DNA of 64,000 bases, from the NCBI GenBank assembly GCA_016700415.1, contig CP065018.1:868001-932000 (forward strand), read 5' to 3'. The stretch's first letter is position 1. Every line of letters begins with the position of its first letter. The position numbers and the translations under genes were made by a program. Origin of the DNA: Flavobacteriales bacterium (GTDB lineage Bacteria > Bacteroidota > Bacteroidia > Flavobacteriales_F > PHOS-HE28). Shown in pieces: positions 8,416 through 15,850 of this stretch. The notes beneath the pieces are model-generated. The model was not told the origin of the DNA. It worked only from the letters and a program-made list of their open reading frames with translations, and did no database searches.

Positions 8416-8637
8416 GGTAATGGGGCGGTGCGCGAAGATCGCAAGCCCGGCGGAACCGGGGCCGACAAAAAAAATTGCACTTCAGCGGGATCACCGTTAT
8501 CATTGCATCCTCTATCGCGGGTTGGCCCTCAGTATCGCCGCCCCCCTCCTTCCCACTTCGATAACGAATTTCTTTCCCTAAGCCTTCACGGCGATATGCG
8601 GCATACCGTGCCGCTTCCCCCATCGAACCCGAGTACC
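8416..8637. other. divergent promoter region and long rho leader
   Basis: This 222-bp gap separates DUF4293 (minus) from rho (plus). It holds an A8 tract near 8467-8475. An in-frame ATG at 8596 would extend Rho by 14 residues of no family character. E. coli rho is autoregulated through its leader, and a leader here could serve the same purpose, but I see no specific structure. Confidence 0.35.
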
Positions 8638-10605
8638 ATGTACGAGAAAGCCGCACTTGAGGCCCTTAAGCTCACCGAGCTGAAGGAGATCGCCAAGCAA
8701 TTGAAGCTGAAAAAGTTCGAGACCCTGAAAAAGCAGGATCTCATCGCCAAGATCCTTGAAGCCTCCCCGGCTCTGGATAATCGGGATACGGATGCCATCG
8801 CTCAACTGGCCATCGACGACGAGGCCCCCGATCCGGAACCGGATCCAGAACCGAAGGAGGACGACGATGAGGATGACGAGGACGACGATGAGGAGGATGA
8901 CGATGATGATGACGACGAGGACGGAAATGACGATGAAGACGACGAGGAGGATGATCAGGACGAACAGTCCGGCGCCACGGCCAAGCCGGATGCACCGGAA
9001 CGGCACAAACGCGAAGCGCACAAGCCGTTAGCCGCAAAGGACGAGGGGACGGATGAACGCCCCCGTCGACAGGAGGAGCGGCCCAATGACACCAACGACC
9101 GCTTTGACCCCCGTGACCGCCAGCAGCGTCGCGGACGCAGACCACGCGTCGAAGCCGACCGGCAGAACAAGCCCGAGCAAGGATCCCCCGAAGAACAGAA
9201 CACAGGAGTTTCCGCGACCACTGAACAGTCCGCGCAGAACGAAGGCGGGAACGACCAGAACCGCGGTCAACGCGAAGGACGTGACGATCAACGCCACCCA
9301 CGCGAGCAGGGTCAGCAAGGTCAGCAAGGCCGCGATCAGCAGCGGAACGAGCAGCGCAATGAGCCACGCCCACCACGCGAACAGAACGATCAACGGAACG
9401 ACCCGAACCGTGATCAACAGCGCGAGCAGCAGCGCCGCAACGACCAGCAGCGCAATCAGCAGCAACAGCAGCCGCAGCTACCCGCCAGCTTTGAGGCGTT
9501 CATCGAAACGGACGGCGTACTGGAGATCATGCCCGAGGGCTACGGCTTCCTGCGCAGCAGTGACTACAACTACCTGCCCTCACCGGACGATGTCTATGTG
9601 ACACAGCAGCAGATCAAGCAGGCCGGCCTCAAGTTGGGAGACACCGTCCACGGCTACGTGCGCCCGCCGCGCGACCAGGACAAGTTCTTCCCGCTGGTGA
9701 AGGTCGAGAGCATCAACGGCCGCGACCCCGAGTGGGCGCGCGACCGCGTTCCCTTCAAGTTCCTCACGCCGCTCTTCCCCGACGAAAAGTTCGACCTCAC
9801 CACCAAGGGCGGCAACCTCAGCACCCGCGTATTGGACCTCTTCGCCCCGATCGGCAAAGGCCAGCGCGGCCTGATCGTCGCACAGCCCAAGACGGGTAAG
9901 ACGATCTTGCTGAAGGACGTGGCCAACGCCATCGCCGCCAACCATCCGGAGGCCTACCTCATCGTGCTGTTGATCGACGAACGCCCGGAGGAGGTGACCG
10001 ATATGCAGCGCAGCGTGAACGGCGAAGTGATCGCGAGCACCTTCGACGAGCCCGCCACCCGACACGTCGCCGTGGCCACCATGGTACTTGAGAAGGCCAA
10101 GTGCCTCACCGAATGCGGCCACGACGTGGTGATCCTGCTGGACTCCATCACCCGCTTGGCCCGCGCCTACAACACCGTTCAGCCTGCCAGCGGTAAGATC
10201 CTCTCCGGCGGCGTGGACGCCAATGCGCTCCAAAAGCCCAAGCGCTTCTTCGGTGCCGCGCGGAAGATCGAGAACGGCGGCTCCCTGACCATCCTCGCCA
10301 CCGCGCTCACCGAGACCGGCAGCAAGATGGACGAAGTGATCTTCGAGGAGTTCAAAGGCACGGGTAACATGGAACTGCAGCTCGACCGGAAGATCAGCAA
10401 CCGCCGCATCTTCCCGGCCATCGACATCCTTGCCAGCGGCACGCGCCGCGACGATCTGCTGCACCACAAGGACGTGCTGCAACGCACCTGGATCCTGCGC
10501 AAGCACTTGGCGGACATGACGCCGGTGGAGGCCATGGAGTTCGTGAAAGGCCGCATGGAAGGCACCAAGAGCAACGAGGAGTTCCTCGTCTCGATGAATG
10601 GCTAA
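8638..10605 (+). CDS. rho: transcription termination factor Rho with large disordered insertion
   Basis: This is the RNA-dependent ATPase that terminates transcription (655 aa versus 419 in E. coli). The N-terminal Rho/SAP-like region (residues 1-45) starts MYEKAALEALKLTELKEIAK. Residues about 65-284 are disordered: first an Asp/Glu run (about 74-108), then an Arg/Asn/Gln-rich stretch with repeated GQQGQQG and QQRNEQRNE. The cold-shock RNA-binding domain follows (about 285-360, with EGYGFLRS). The ATPase core has Walker A PKTGKT, Walker B VVILLDSITRLARAYN and the Q-loop GAARKIENGGSLT. Start chosen where family similarity begins. Long Rho insertions are known in Bacteroidota, and in Bacteroides thetaiotaomicron the insertion supports phase separation. 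Confidence 0.96.
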   Translation: MYEKAALEALKLTELKEIAKQLKLKKFETLKKQDLIAKILEASPALDNRDTDAIAQLAIDDEAPDPEPDPEPKEDDDEDDEDDDEEDDDDDDDEDGNDDEDDEEDDQDEQSGATAKPDAPERHKREAHKPLAAKDEGTDERPRRQEERPNDTNDRFDPRDRQQRRGRRPRVEADRQNKPEQGSPEEQNTGVSATTEQSAQNEGGNDQNRGQREGRDDQRHPREQGQQGQQGRDQQRNEQRNEPRPPREQNDQRNDPNRDQQREQQRRNDQQRNQQQQQPQLPASFEAFIETDGVLEIMPEGYGFLRSSDYNYLPSPDDVYVTQQQIKQAGLKLGDTVHGYVRPPRDQDKFFPLVKVESINGRDPEWARDRVPFKFLTPLFPDEKFDLTTKGGNLSTRVLDLFAPIGKGQRGLIVAQPKTGKTILLKDVANAIAANHPEAYLIVLLIDERPEEVTDMQRSVNGEVIASTFDEPATRHVAVATMVLEKAKCLTECGHDVVILLDSITRLARAYNTVQPASGKILSGGVDANALQKPKRFFGAARKIENGGSLTILATALTETGSKMDEVIFEEFKGTGNMELQLDRKISNRRIFPAIDILASGTRRDDLLHHKDVLQRTWILRKHLADMTPVEAMEFVKGRMEGTKSNEEFLVSMNG

Positions 10606-10615
10606 GAGCAATAGG

Positions 10616-10704
10616 ATCAGCTGATGTGTGAGATCAGCTGATCAGCTGATGGTCGCTTTCGATACCTGCATCAGCTAATCAACTCATCAGCTGATCAGCT
10701 AATC
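10616..10704. repeat. ATCAGCTG unit-repeat inverted region after rho
   Basis: The 106-bp gap between rho and the next gene is built almost wholly from ATCAGCTG / ATCAGCTAATC units: at 10616, 10633-10650, 10670 and 10685-10703. The unit is self-complementary, so the blocks can pair in several ways as long hairpins. No T-run is present. It may act as a 3'-end or processing structure. Confidence 0.7.
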
Positions 10705-10711
10705 GACCCCA

Positions 10712-11200
10712 ATGTCCGGCATCAAGACCACCCTACTGCTGGCGCTCTTGGCGATGGTGCTCCGGACCGGCCTGTTCTTTGCCGGCGTGGAAGTGGCGCC
10801 GTTCAAGTTCATTCCCGCACACCTGCTGCTGATCGTGCTGGCGGTGTACTTCAGCGGTCACGTCCTGTTGAACCGCGACCCGTCACGCGGCTTCGGGGAA
10901 TTGCTGCGTGTCGGCTTCCAGTCCGCGTTGCTCTATGCCTTCCTGCTGTCGCTCTTCATCTGGGTCTACTACAAGACCATGGACAACACCGCGTTCAGCA
11001 CTTACAACGAAAAGCTCATCCAAGGCTTCGTTGCGCAAGGACATCCGGAGGCGCTGGCACGGGAGAAGGTCGGCTCGATGTATAACGCAGGCAGCTATGC
11101 CGTGATCTCCTTCTTCGGGCTGTTCATGGCCGGTGCGCTCAACGCCATGGTATTCGGGGTCGTGCATCACAAGCTGTTGCGGCGGTTCCGCTCCCGATAG
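10712..11200 (+). CDS. small membrane protein, DUF4199-like
   Basis: A 162-aa protein with four predicted membrane segments (about residues 5-25, 33-50, 65-85 and 125-150) and a soluble stretch with YYKTMDNTAFSTYNEKLIQGF before the last helix. That pattern fits DUF4199, a Bacteroidota family of unknown function, but the assignment is tentative. The C-terminus is basic (LLRRFRSR). The TAG stop runs directly into TTGTCAGTTGT, the same repeat seen at 7802. Confidence 0.6.
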   Translation: MSGIKTTLLLALLAMVLRTGLFFAGVEVAPFKFIPAHLLLIVLAVYFSGHVLLNRDPSRGFGELLRVGFQSALLYAFLLSLFIWVYYKTMDNTAFSTYNEKLIQGFVAQGHPEALAREKVGSMYNAGSYAVISFFGLFMAGALNAMVFGVVHHKLLRRFRSR

Positions 11201-11211
11201 TTGTCAGTTGT
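11201..11211. repeat. minimal TTGTCAG repeat at a convergent junction
   Basis: The 18-bp gap between this convergent gene pair contains TTGTCAGTTGT immediately after the TAG stop. It is a one-and-a-half unit version of the repeat arms at 7802-7824 and 46754-46803. Confidence 0.55.
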
Positions 11212-11218
11212 TCTCCGA

Positions 11219-12598
11219 TCAAGCAATGAACGCCTCCGCCATCGCATGGAGGTCCAGCCCGCCGAAGTTGCCGCTGCTCATCATCAGTAGCACACCCGAT
11301 GAATCCGGGGCCTCCCACATGCCTTCACGCACCGCGCCCATCAAGGCGATCGGGTCGGTGAGCACCTGGAGGTCCTTTCGGCCGAAGGCGGCGCGGATGC
11401 GCTCCGTCGGCACAGGTGGAAGGCGTTTCAACTGCACCGCGTGCGGATCATAGAACACGAGCGCCTTGTCCGCGCTGTCCATGCATCCGGCGTACTGGTC
11501 GAGGAAGTTTTCGCTCAGGCTGCTGAAGGTGTGCAGTTCCATGCAGGCCGTCAGCTTCCGGCCGGGAAACTGCTCACGCACGGCGTCCACCGTGGCTTTC
11601 AGCTTGCTGGGCGAATGGGCGAAATCCTTGAATACCACTTTGTCACCATGCTCCGCCAGCTTTTCCAGCCGCTTCGCCGCGCCGGTGAAAGAGGCGATGG
11701 CATTGTAGAATTCATGGTCGCCGATGCCTAACTGATGGCACACATGGCGCGCACCTTCGAGGTTCATCAGGTTGTGCTTGCCGAAGATGTTCAGCGGTAC
11801 TTCACCTTGCGCCGTCAGCAGCATGGTCCTTCCATCGCGGATCTCGTGCGGCGGCACACCGTAAGGGACTTGTGCCACGTCCTTCCGGCCCTTCCGTTCC
11901 TCCGCCAAGCGCTTCACCTCGGGGTCCTCCGCGCAATAGATCAGCTTTCCGCCCGGCTCGATCAGGCTGATGAAGGTGGTGAACTGCTCCACATAGCTCT
12001 CGAAGGTCTTGAAGACGTTGATGTGGTCCCACGCGATCCCGCTCACCAGCGCGATGTCCGGCTTGTACAGGTGGAATTTCGGCACGGGTTCCAGCGTGGA
12101 CGCGAGGTATTCATCACCCTCGATCACCGCCACCTTGCTCTTCGCGCCTAACCGCACCATGCAGTCGAAACCCTCCAGTTGCGCGCCCACCAAGTAATCG
12201 AAGTCGGTGCCACCAGCGCGCAGGACATGCACGATCATGGAGGTGATGGTGGTCTTTCCATGGCTGCCGCCGATCACGACACGCGTTTTCTCCTTGGTCT
12301 GCTCGTAGAAGTAGGCGGGATAGCTGAAGACGGGAATGCCCAGCTCCTGCGCCCGCTGCAGCTCGGGATTGTCGGCGCGGGCGTGCATGCCGAGGATCAC
12401 CGCGTCCAGGTCCGTCGTTATGTCTTCAGGGTGCCAGCCCATGCGTTCGGGCAGGAGGCCCAAGTTGCTCAGGCGGCTGTGGCTCGGCTCGAAGATCTCA
12501 TCATCGCTTCCGCTCACCTCGTAGTGCTGCTGGTGCAAGGCAATGGCGAGGTTGTGCATGGCGCTGCCGCCGATGGCGATGAAGTGGACGCGTTTCAT
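11219..12598 (-). CDS. mpl: Mur ligase family protein, Mpl-type UDP-MurNAc peptide ligase
   Basis: A 459-aa cytosolic ligase of the MurC/Mpl branch. The N-terminal Rossmann motif is HFIAIGGSAMHNLA, the ATP-binding loop is GGSHGKTTITSM, and later Mur motifs include the DFAHSPSK region. Mpl re-attaches recovered murein tripeptide to UDP-MurNAc during cell-wall recycling. The variation GGSAMHNLA instead of the GIGGxGMS of MurC, and the isolated location away from the division/cell-wall cluster, favour Mpl over MurC. Convergent with the gene before it. Confidence 0.82.
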   Translation of the reverse strand: MKRVHFIAIGGSAMHNLAIALHQQHYEVSGSDDEIFEPSHSRLSNLGLLPERMGWHPEDITTDLDAVILGMHARADNPELQRAQELGIPVFSYPAYFYEQTKEKTRVVIGGSHGKTTITSMIVHVLRAGGTDFDYLVGAQLEGFDCMVRLGAKSKVAVIEGDEYLASTLEPVPKFHLYKPDIALVSGIAWDHINVFKTFESYVEQFTTFISLIEPGGKLIYCAEDPEVKRLAEERKGRKDVAQVPYGVPPHEIRDGRTMLLTAQGEVPLNIFGKHNLMNLEGARHVCHQLGIGDHEFYNAIASFTGAAKRLEKLAEHGDKVVFKDFAHSPSKLKATVDAVREQFPGRKLTACMELHTFSSLSENFLDQYAGCMDSADKALVFYDPHAVQLKRLPPVPTERIRAAFGRKDLQVLTDPIALMGAVREGMWEAPDSSGVLLMMSSGNFGGLDLHAMAEAFIA

Positions 12599-12715
12599 GG
12601 TGGTACAAAAATGCCGAATGCACAGTAGGCCGACCGATGTTCAACCGGGCAAGTATCCACGATGCGGTGTCAGTGCCGGTCACGTGCACGTACGAACACG
12701 GCGTAACCACAGCGC

Positions 12716-12723
12716 TATATTTG
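12716..12723 (+). promoter_or_regulatory. -7 promoter element TATATTTG
   Basis: A perfect match to the Bacteroidota -7 consensus TAnnTTTG, five bases before the ATG of the T9SS cargo gene at 12729. Transcription would start about at the start codon. No TTG is seen at the -33 distance. Confidence 0.55.
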
Positions 12724-12728
12724 AGTGG

Positions 12729-14138
12729 ATGAACAGATCACTTTACCTCCTCTGCGCAGGGGCCTTTCTGTTGTATTCCAGCGATGCCAGCGCGACGCAG
12801 TGGACCGTGGGCCCCGGACAGACCTACACCGCGCCGAGCCAAGTGGCCGCCTTGGTGGGCGATGGCGACACGGTGAACATCCAGGCCGGCACCTATCCTT
12901 CCGACGTGACCAATTGGACCGCCAACGACCTGCTGCTGCGCGGAACGGGCGGCCATGCCCAATTGGCGAGCAACGGCACAGCTTGGGGCGGCAAAGGGAT
13001 CTGGGTGATCCAAGGCGATCGCACGCGTGTTGAATGGATCGAATTCGGCGAATGCAGCGTGCCCGACCACAACGGCGCTGGGATCCGCATGGAGGGCAAG
13101 AACCTCACCGTGCGCCATTGCGTGTTCCGCGACAATGAGAACGGGATCCTTGCGGGAACACCGGCGTCCGTGCCCAGCAACATCACCATCGAGCACTGCG
13201 AGTTCGACCACAACGGCTATGGCGACGGGTTCTCGCACAACCTGTACATCAACTACACCGACACGCTGTTCTTCCGCTACAACTACAGCCACCACGCCCA
13301 TGTGGGGCAAGAGTTGAAGAGCCGTGCGCACGTGAACTTCATTGAATACAACCGCTTGAGCAATGAGGCCACCGGCGATGCCAGCCGCGAGATCGACCTG
13401 CCCGACGGCGGTCAGGCCTACCTGATCGGCAACTTCATTCAACAAGGCCCGATGGGGCAGAACAGCAACCTGGTCGGTTTCGGCGCGGAAAGCCTGAGCA
13501 ACCCGGGGCCACATGCGATCTATGCGATCAACAACACGATGGTGAACGAGAAGAACGTCGGCAGTTTCTTCAGTATGCCCGCCACCGTGTCCTTCAAGGG
13601 CTATGCCAACATCATGGCCGGAGGCGGGACGATCATGGCCACCGGCTTCCCGAACGCGACGGACACCGCCGGTAATTTGCGCGCCCCGGACATCGCCGAC
13701 CTGAACTTCCAATCGGCTGGCACCTATGACTACCGCCTATTTGCCCCTTCCCCGGCGCAGAACATGGGTATTCCCGCAGGCTACTCCACAAGCGGTTATC
13801 CGTTGGTGGCCTGGGAAGAATATGTGCATCCGGCGAACAGCGAGGGCCGTTGCCAGCAAGCCACCTTGGATGCGGGCGCCCATCAGCTTTGCACCACCGC
13901 GGTGGAGGAGCGCGCGGCCTCTGCGGCGATCACACTCTGGCCGAACCCCGGCCGGGAGACTGTGCATATCACTGGGGCCAATGGATCTCGCGTGGAGCTT
14001 TTGGACGCTCTGGGCCGGGCAACAGGAAGGATCGGGACGGCAGGTATGATCGACCTTCAGGGCATGGCCGCCGGATGCTACTTTGTACGGGTGTCCACTC
14101 CGAAAGGGAACCATTTCTTGCGGCTGGTTGTGGAATAA
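12729..14138 (+). CDS. secreted right-handed beta-helix protein with T9SS sorting domain
   Basis: A 469-aa exported protein. It has a signal peptide (MNRSLYLLCAGAFLLYSSDA, cleavage near residue 23), then a parallel beta-helix, indicated by turns such as VRHCVFRDNENGILAG and IEHCEFDHNGYGDGF, of the kind found in polysaccharide lyases and surface adhesins. A C-terminal type A sorting domain (about residues 395-469) begins LWPNPGRETVHI and includes LLDALGRATG and GCYFVRV. The open frame runs upstream to 12543, but only the ATG at 12729 gives a signal peptide and fits the promoter. Substrate unknown. Confidence 0.88.
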   Translation: MNRSLYLLCAGAFLLYSSDASATQWTVGPGQTYTAPSQVAALVGDGDTVNIQAGTYPSDVTNWTANDLLLRGTGGHAQLASNGTAWGGKGIWVIQGDRTRVEWIEFGECSVPDHNGAGIRMEGKNLTVRHCVFRDNENGILAGTPASVPSNITIEHCEFDHNGYGDGFSHNLYINYTDTLFFRYNYSHHAHVGQELKSRAHVNFIEYNRLSNEATGDASREIDLPDGGQAYLIGNFIQQGPMGQNSNLVGFGAESLSNPGPHAIYAINNTMVNEKNVGSFFSMPATVSFKGYANIMAGGGTIMATGFPNATDTAGNLRAPDIADLNFQSAGTYDYRLFAPSPAQNMGIPAGYSTSGYPLVAWEEYVHPANSEGRCQQATLDAGAHQLCTTAVEERAASAAITLWPNPGRETVHITGANGSRVELLDALGRATGRIGTAGMIDLQGMAAGCYFVRVSTPKGNHFLRLVVE

Positions 14139-14255
14139 ACGGCCTTGACCCCTTGTGCTTTGTCAAAATGCACATTACTTGCGGCATAGCTCTCTGGAGC
14201 CGAAGGTTCAGTATTCTGGACCCTTTCTTTGCCCACATCCGCGAAAATTGAACAT

Positions 14256-14444
14256 ATGTCCGCCCGACCCCACCTCGTTTCCTTTGTATTGTTCGTGCTA
14301 TTGCTCTCAGGCGTTGTCCACGCATCCTCACCTGCTGATACCACCTCGATCGGGATGCGTTCGACAATTTCCCCCGGAAACATGATCGGTGATCACGACC
14401 TTCGCAGTCCGCTGTGGCCCGATGTCCTGGCGGATAACGCATGA
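14256..14444 (+). CDS. small secreted peptide coupled to the downstream hydrolase
   Basis: A 62-aa reading frame starting MSARPHLVSFVLFVLLLSG. It has a basic N-terminus, a leucine/valine-rich core and an A-S-S type cleavage region near residue 23, which would leave a mature peptide of about 39 residues. Its TGA stop overlaps the ATG of the metallo-beta-lactamase-fold gene (ATGA), the typical arrangement of coupled genes in this window. I do not recognise the family. It could be a spurious frame, but the signal peptide and the overlap argue for a real gene. Confidence 0.5.
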   Translation: MSARPHLVSFVLFVLLLSGVVHASSPADTTSIGMRSTISPGNMIGDHDLRSPLWPDVLADNA

Positions 14445-15304
14445 AGCTTTACACGATCGATACCGGTTTCTTCAAGTTGGACGGCGGCGCCATGTTCGGC
14501 GTGGTACCGAAGGTGCTCTGGGAAAAGAGGCATCCGGCGGACGAGCGCAACCTCTGTTCCTGGGCCTTGCGCTGCCTGTTGGTGGAAACGGACGGCCACC
14601 TGATCCTGATCGACAACGGCATGGGCGACAAGCAGGACGCGAAATTCTTCAGCTACTACTACCTCCATGGCGATGCCACGCTGGTCGGATCGCTGAAGAA
14701 GCACGGCTTCACACCGGACGACATCACCGACGTGTTCCTCACGCACCTGCACTTCGACCATTGCGGGGGAAGCATCCGGCGCGAAGGCGATAAACTGGTG
14801 CCGGCCTTCAGGAATGCGACCTATTGGAGCAACAAGTTCCACTGGGAATGGGCTACCAAGCCGAACCCACGTGAAAAGGCAAGCTTCCTGCAAGAGAACA
14901 TCCTGCCGATCCAGGAAAGCGGCCAGCTAAAGTTCGTGGACGCGGAACGGAAGCAGGACACGGACACGCCGTTCGTCAAGGGGCTTTTCCCCGGTTTCGA
15001 CGTGCTGATGGTGAACGGCCACACGGACGCCATGATGATCCCACACATTGCCTACAAGGGCCGCACGGTGATCTACATGGCCGACCTGATCCCCAGCGCC
15101 AATCACATCCCCGTACCCTGGGTGATCAGCTACGACACACGCCCGTTGTTGAGCATGCAGGAGAAGGCACCGTTGCTGGAGTCCGCGGCGGACAAGGGCT
15201 CCATCCTCTACTTCGAGCACGACCCGGTGACGGAATGCGCAGTGGTGGAGCGCACCGAGAAAGGCGTGCGGCTGAAAGAGACCTTGCGATTGGGGGAGAT
15301 ATAG
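14441..15304 (+). CDS. metallo-beta-lactamase-fold hydrolase
   Basis: A 287-aa zinc hydrolase. The metal-binding motif is THLHFDHCGG (HxHxDH) near residue 107, with further ligands at GHTDAM (about residue 195) and the C-terminal YFEHDP (about residue 263). The layout matches the lactonase-like branch that includes N-acyl homoserine lactonases. The substrate cannot be stated. No signal peptide, so cytosolic. Translated from an ATGA overlap with the small gene before it. Confidence 0.88.
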   Translation: MKLYTIDTGFFKLDGGAMFGVVPKVLWEKRHPADERNLCSWALRCLLVETDGHLILIDNGMGDKQDAKFFSYYYLHGDATLVGSLKKHGFTPDDITDVFLTHLHFDHCGGSIRREGDKLVPAFRNATYWSNKFHWEWATKPNPREKASFLQENILPIQESGQLKFVDAERKQDTDTPFVKGLFPGFDVLMVNGHTDAMMIPHIAYKGRTVIYMADLIPSANHIPVPWVISYDTRPLLSMQEKAPLLESAADKGSILYFEHDPVTECAVVERTEKGVRLKETLRLGEI

Positions 15305-15322
15305 AGGTGGCTCATTCCATTT

Positions 15323-15483
15323 GGACGCTGAGGCGCGGAGGCGCAGAGAGCTGACGTGTCCTAGTGGGCAGGCGGCAGCGGCAGTTGCAGTTGGCAGTTG
15401 GCAGTTGGCAGCCTCAATAATCGCCAAACACCAAGCACCTTTCAGATGTTGGCATTTCTCTGCGCCTCCGCGCCTCGGCGTCC
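15323..15483. repeat. 26-bp inverted repeat flanking a GCAGTTG tandem array
   Basis: Between convergent genes, the arm at 15323-15348 (starting GGACGCTGAGGCGCGG) pairs with 15458-15483 over 26 positions, the only exception being one G-T wobble. The enclosed 109 bases include several tandem GCAGTTG / GGCAGTTG units (about 15376-15412). A half-arm with GGACGCAGAGGCGCGGAG recurs at 47484-47503 upstream of the exonuclease gene. Confidence 0.75.
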
Positions 15484-15487
15484 CCTT

Positions 15488-15850
15488 TCACCACAACTCC
15501 ACCCCGAAGATCTTCACCGTGGTATAGGCGAAGCCGATGAAGACCCCGTCCGGACGCTCTTCCAGCGGAAAGACCTCGGCGTTGTCCATCCCACCGGAGC
15601 GACTTCGGCCCGTGGCGATGTTGAAGCCCATGCGGTGCATCGGGCAGATGAGGTCGCCGCCCTCGCACCAGCCGCCGATGAAGCTGCTGCCCTGGTGCGG
15701 GCATCGGTCCAGCAACGCGTGCAGTTTGCCGCCGTTGCGCACGATGCAGATCGATCTGCCGCCCACCTTCACGCGCATCAGCTTGCCTTCCGGAAGGGTT
15801 TCCGGACTGCCCTCCTCCACGCGTTTCCAACGAGTGCCTTCCACGATCAT
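15488..15850 (-). CDS. Rieske [2Fe-2S] domain protein
   Basis: A 120-aa single-domain Rieske protein. The cluster ligands are CPH (residues about 50-52) and CPMH (about 69-72). It resembles the small ferredoxin subunits of Rieske oxygenases and nitrite reductase NirD-type proteins, without a signal peptide or membrane anchor, so a cytosolic electron carrier is likely. Its ATG overlaps the comEC stop by one base (TGATG), so it is translated with comEC. The partner oxidase is not in the window. Confidence 0.87.
   Translation of the reverse strand: MIVEGTRWKRVEEGSPETLPEGKLMRVKVGGRSICIVRNGGKLHALLDRCPHQGSSFIGGWCEGGDLICPMHRMGFNIATGRSRSGGMDNAEVFPLEERPDGVFIGFAYTTVKIFGVELW

Noticed and set aside
15356..15420. 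CRISPR-like array (GCAGTTG repeats)
   Set aside because: Units are 7 bp in direct tandem without spacers, and no cas genes are nearby.
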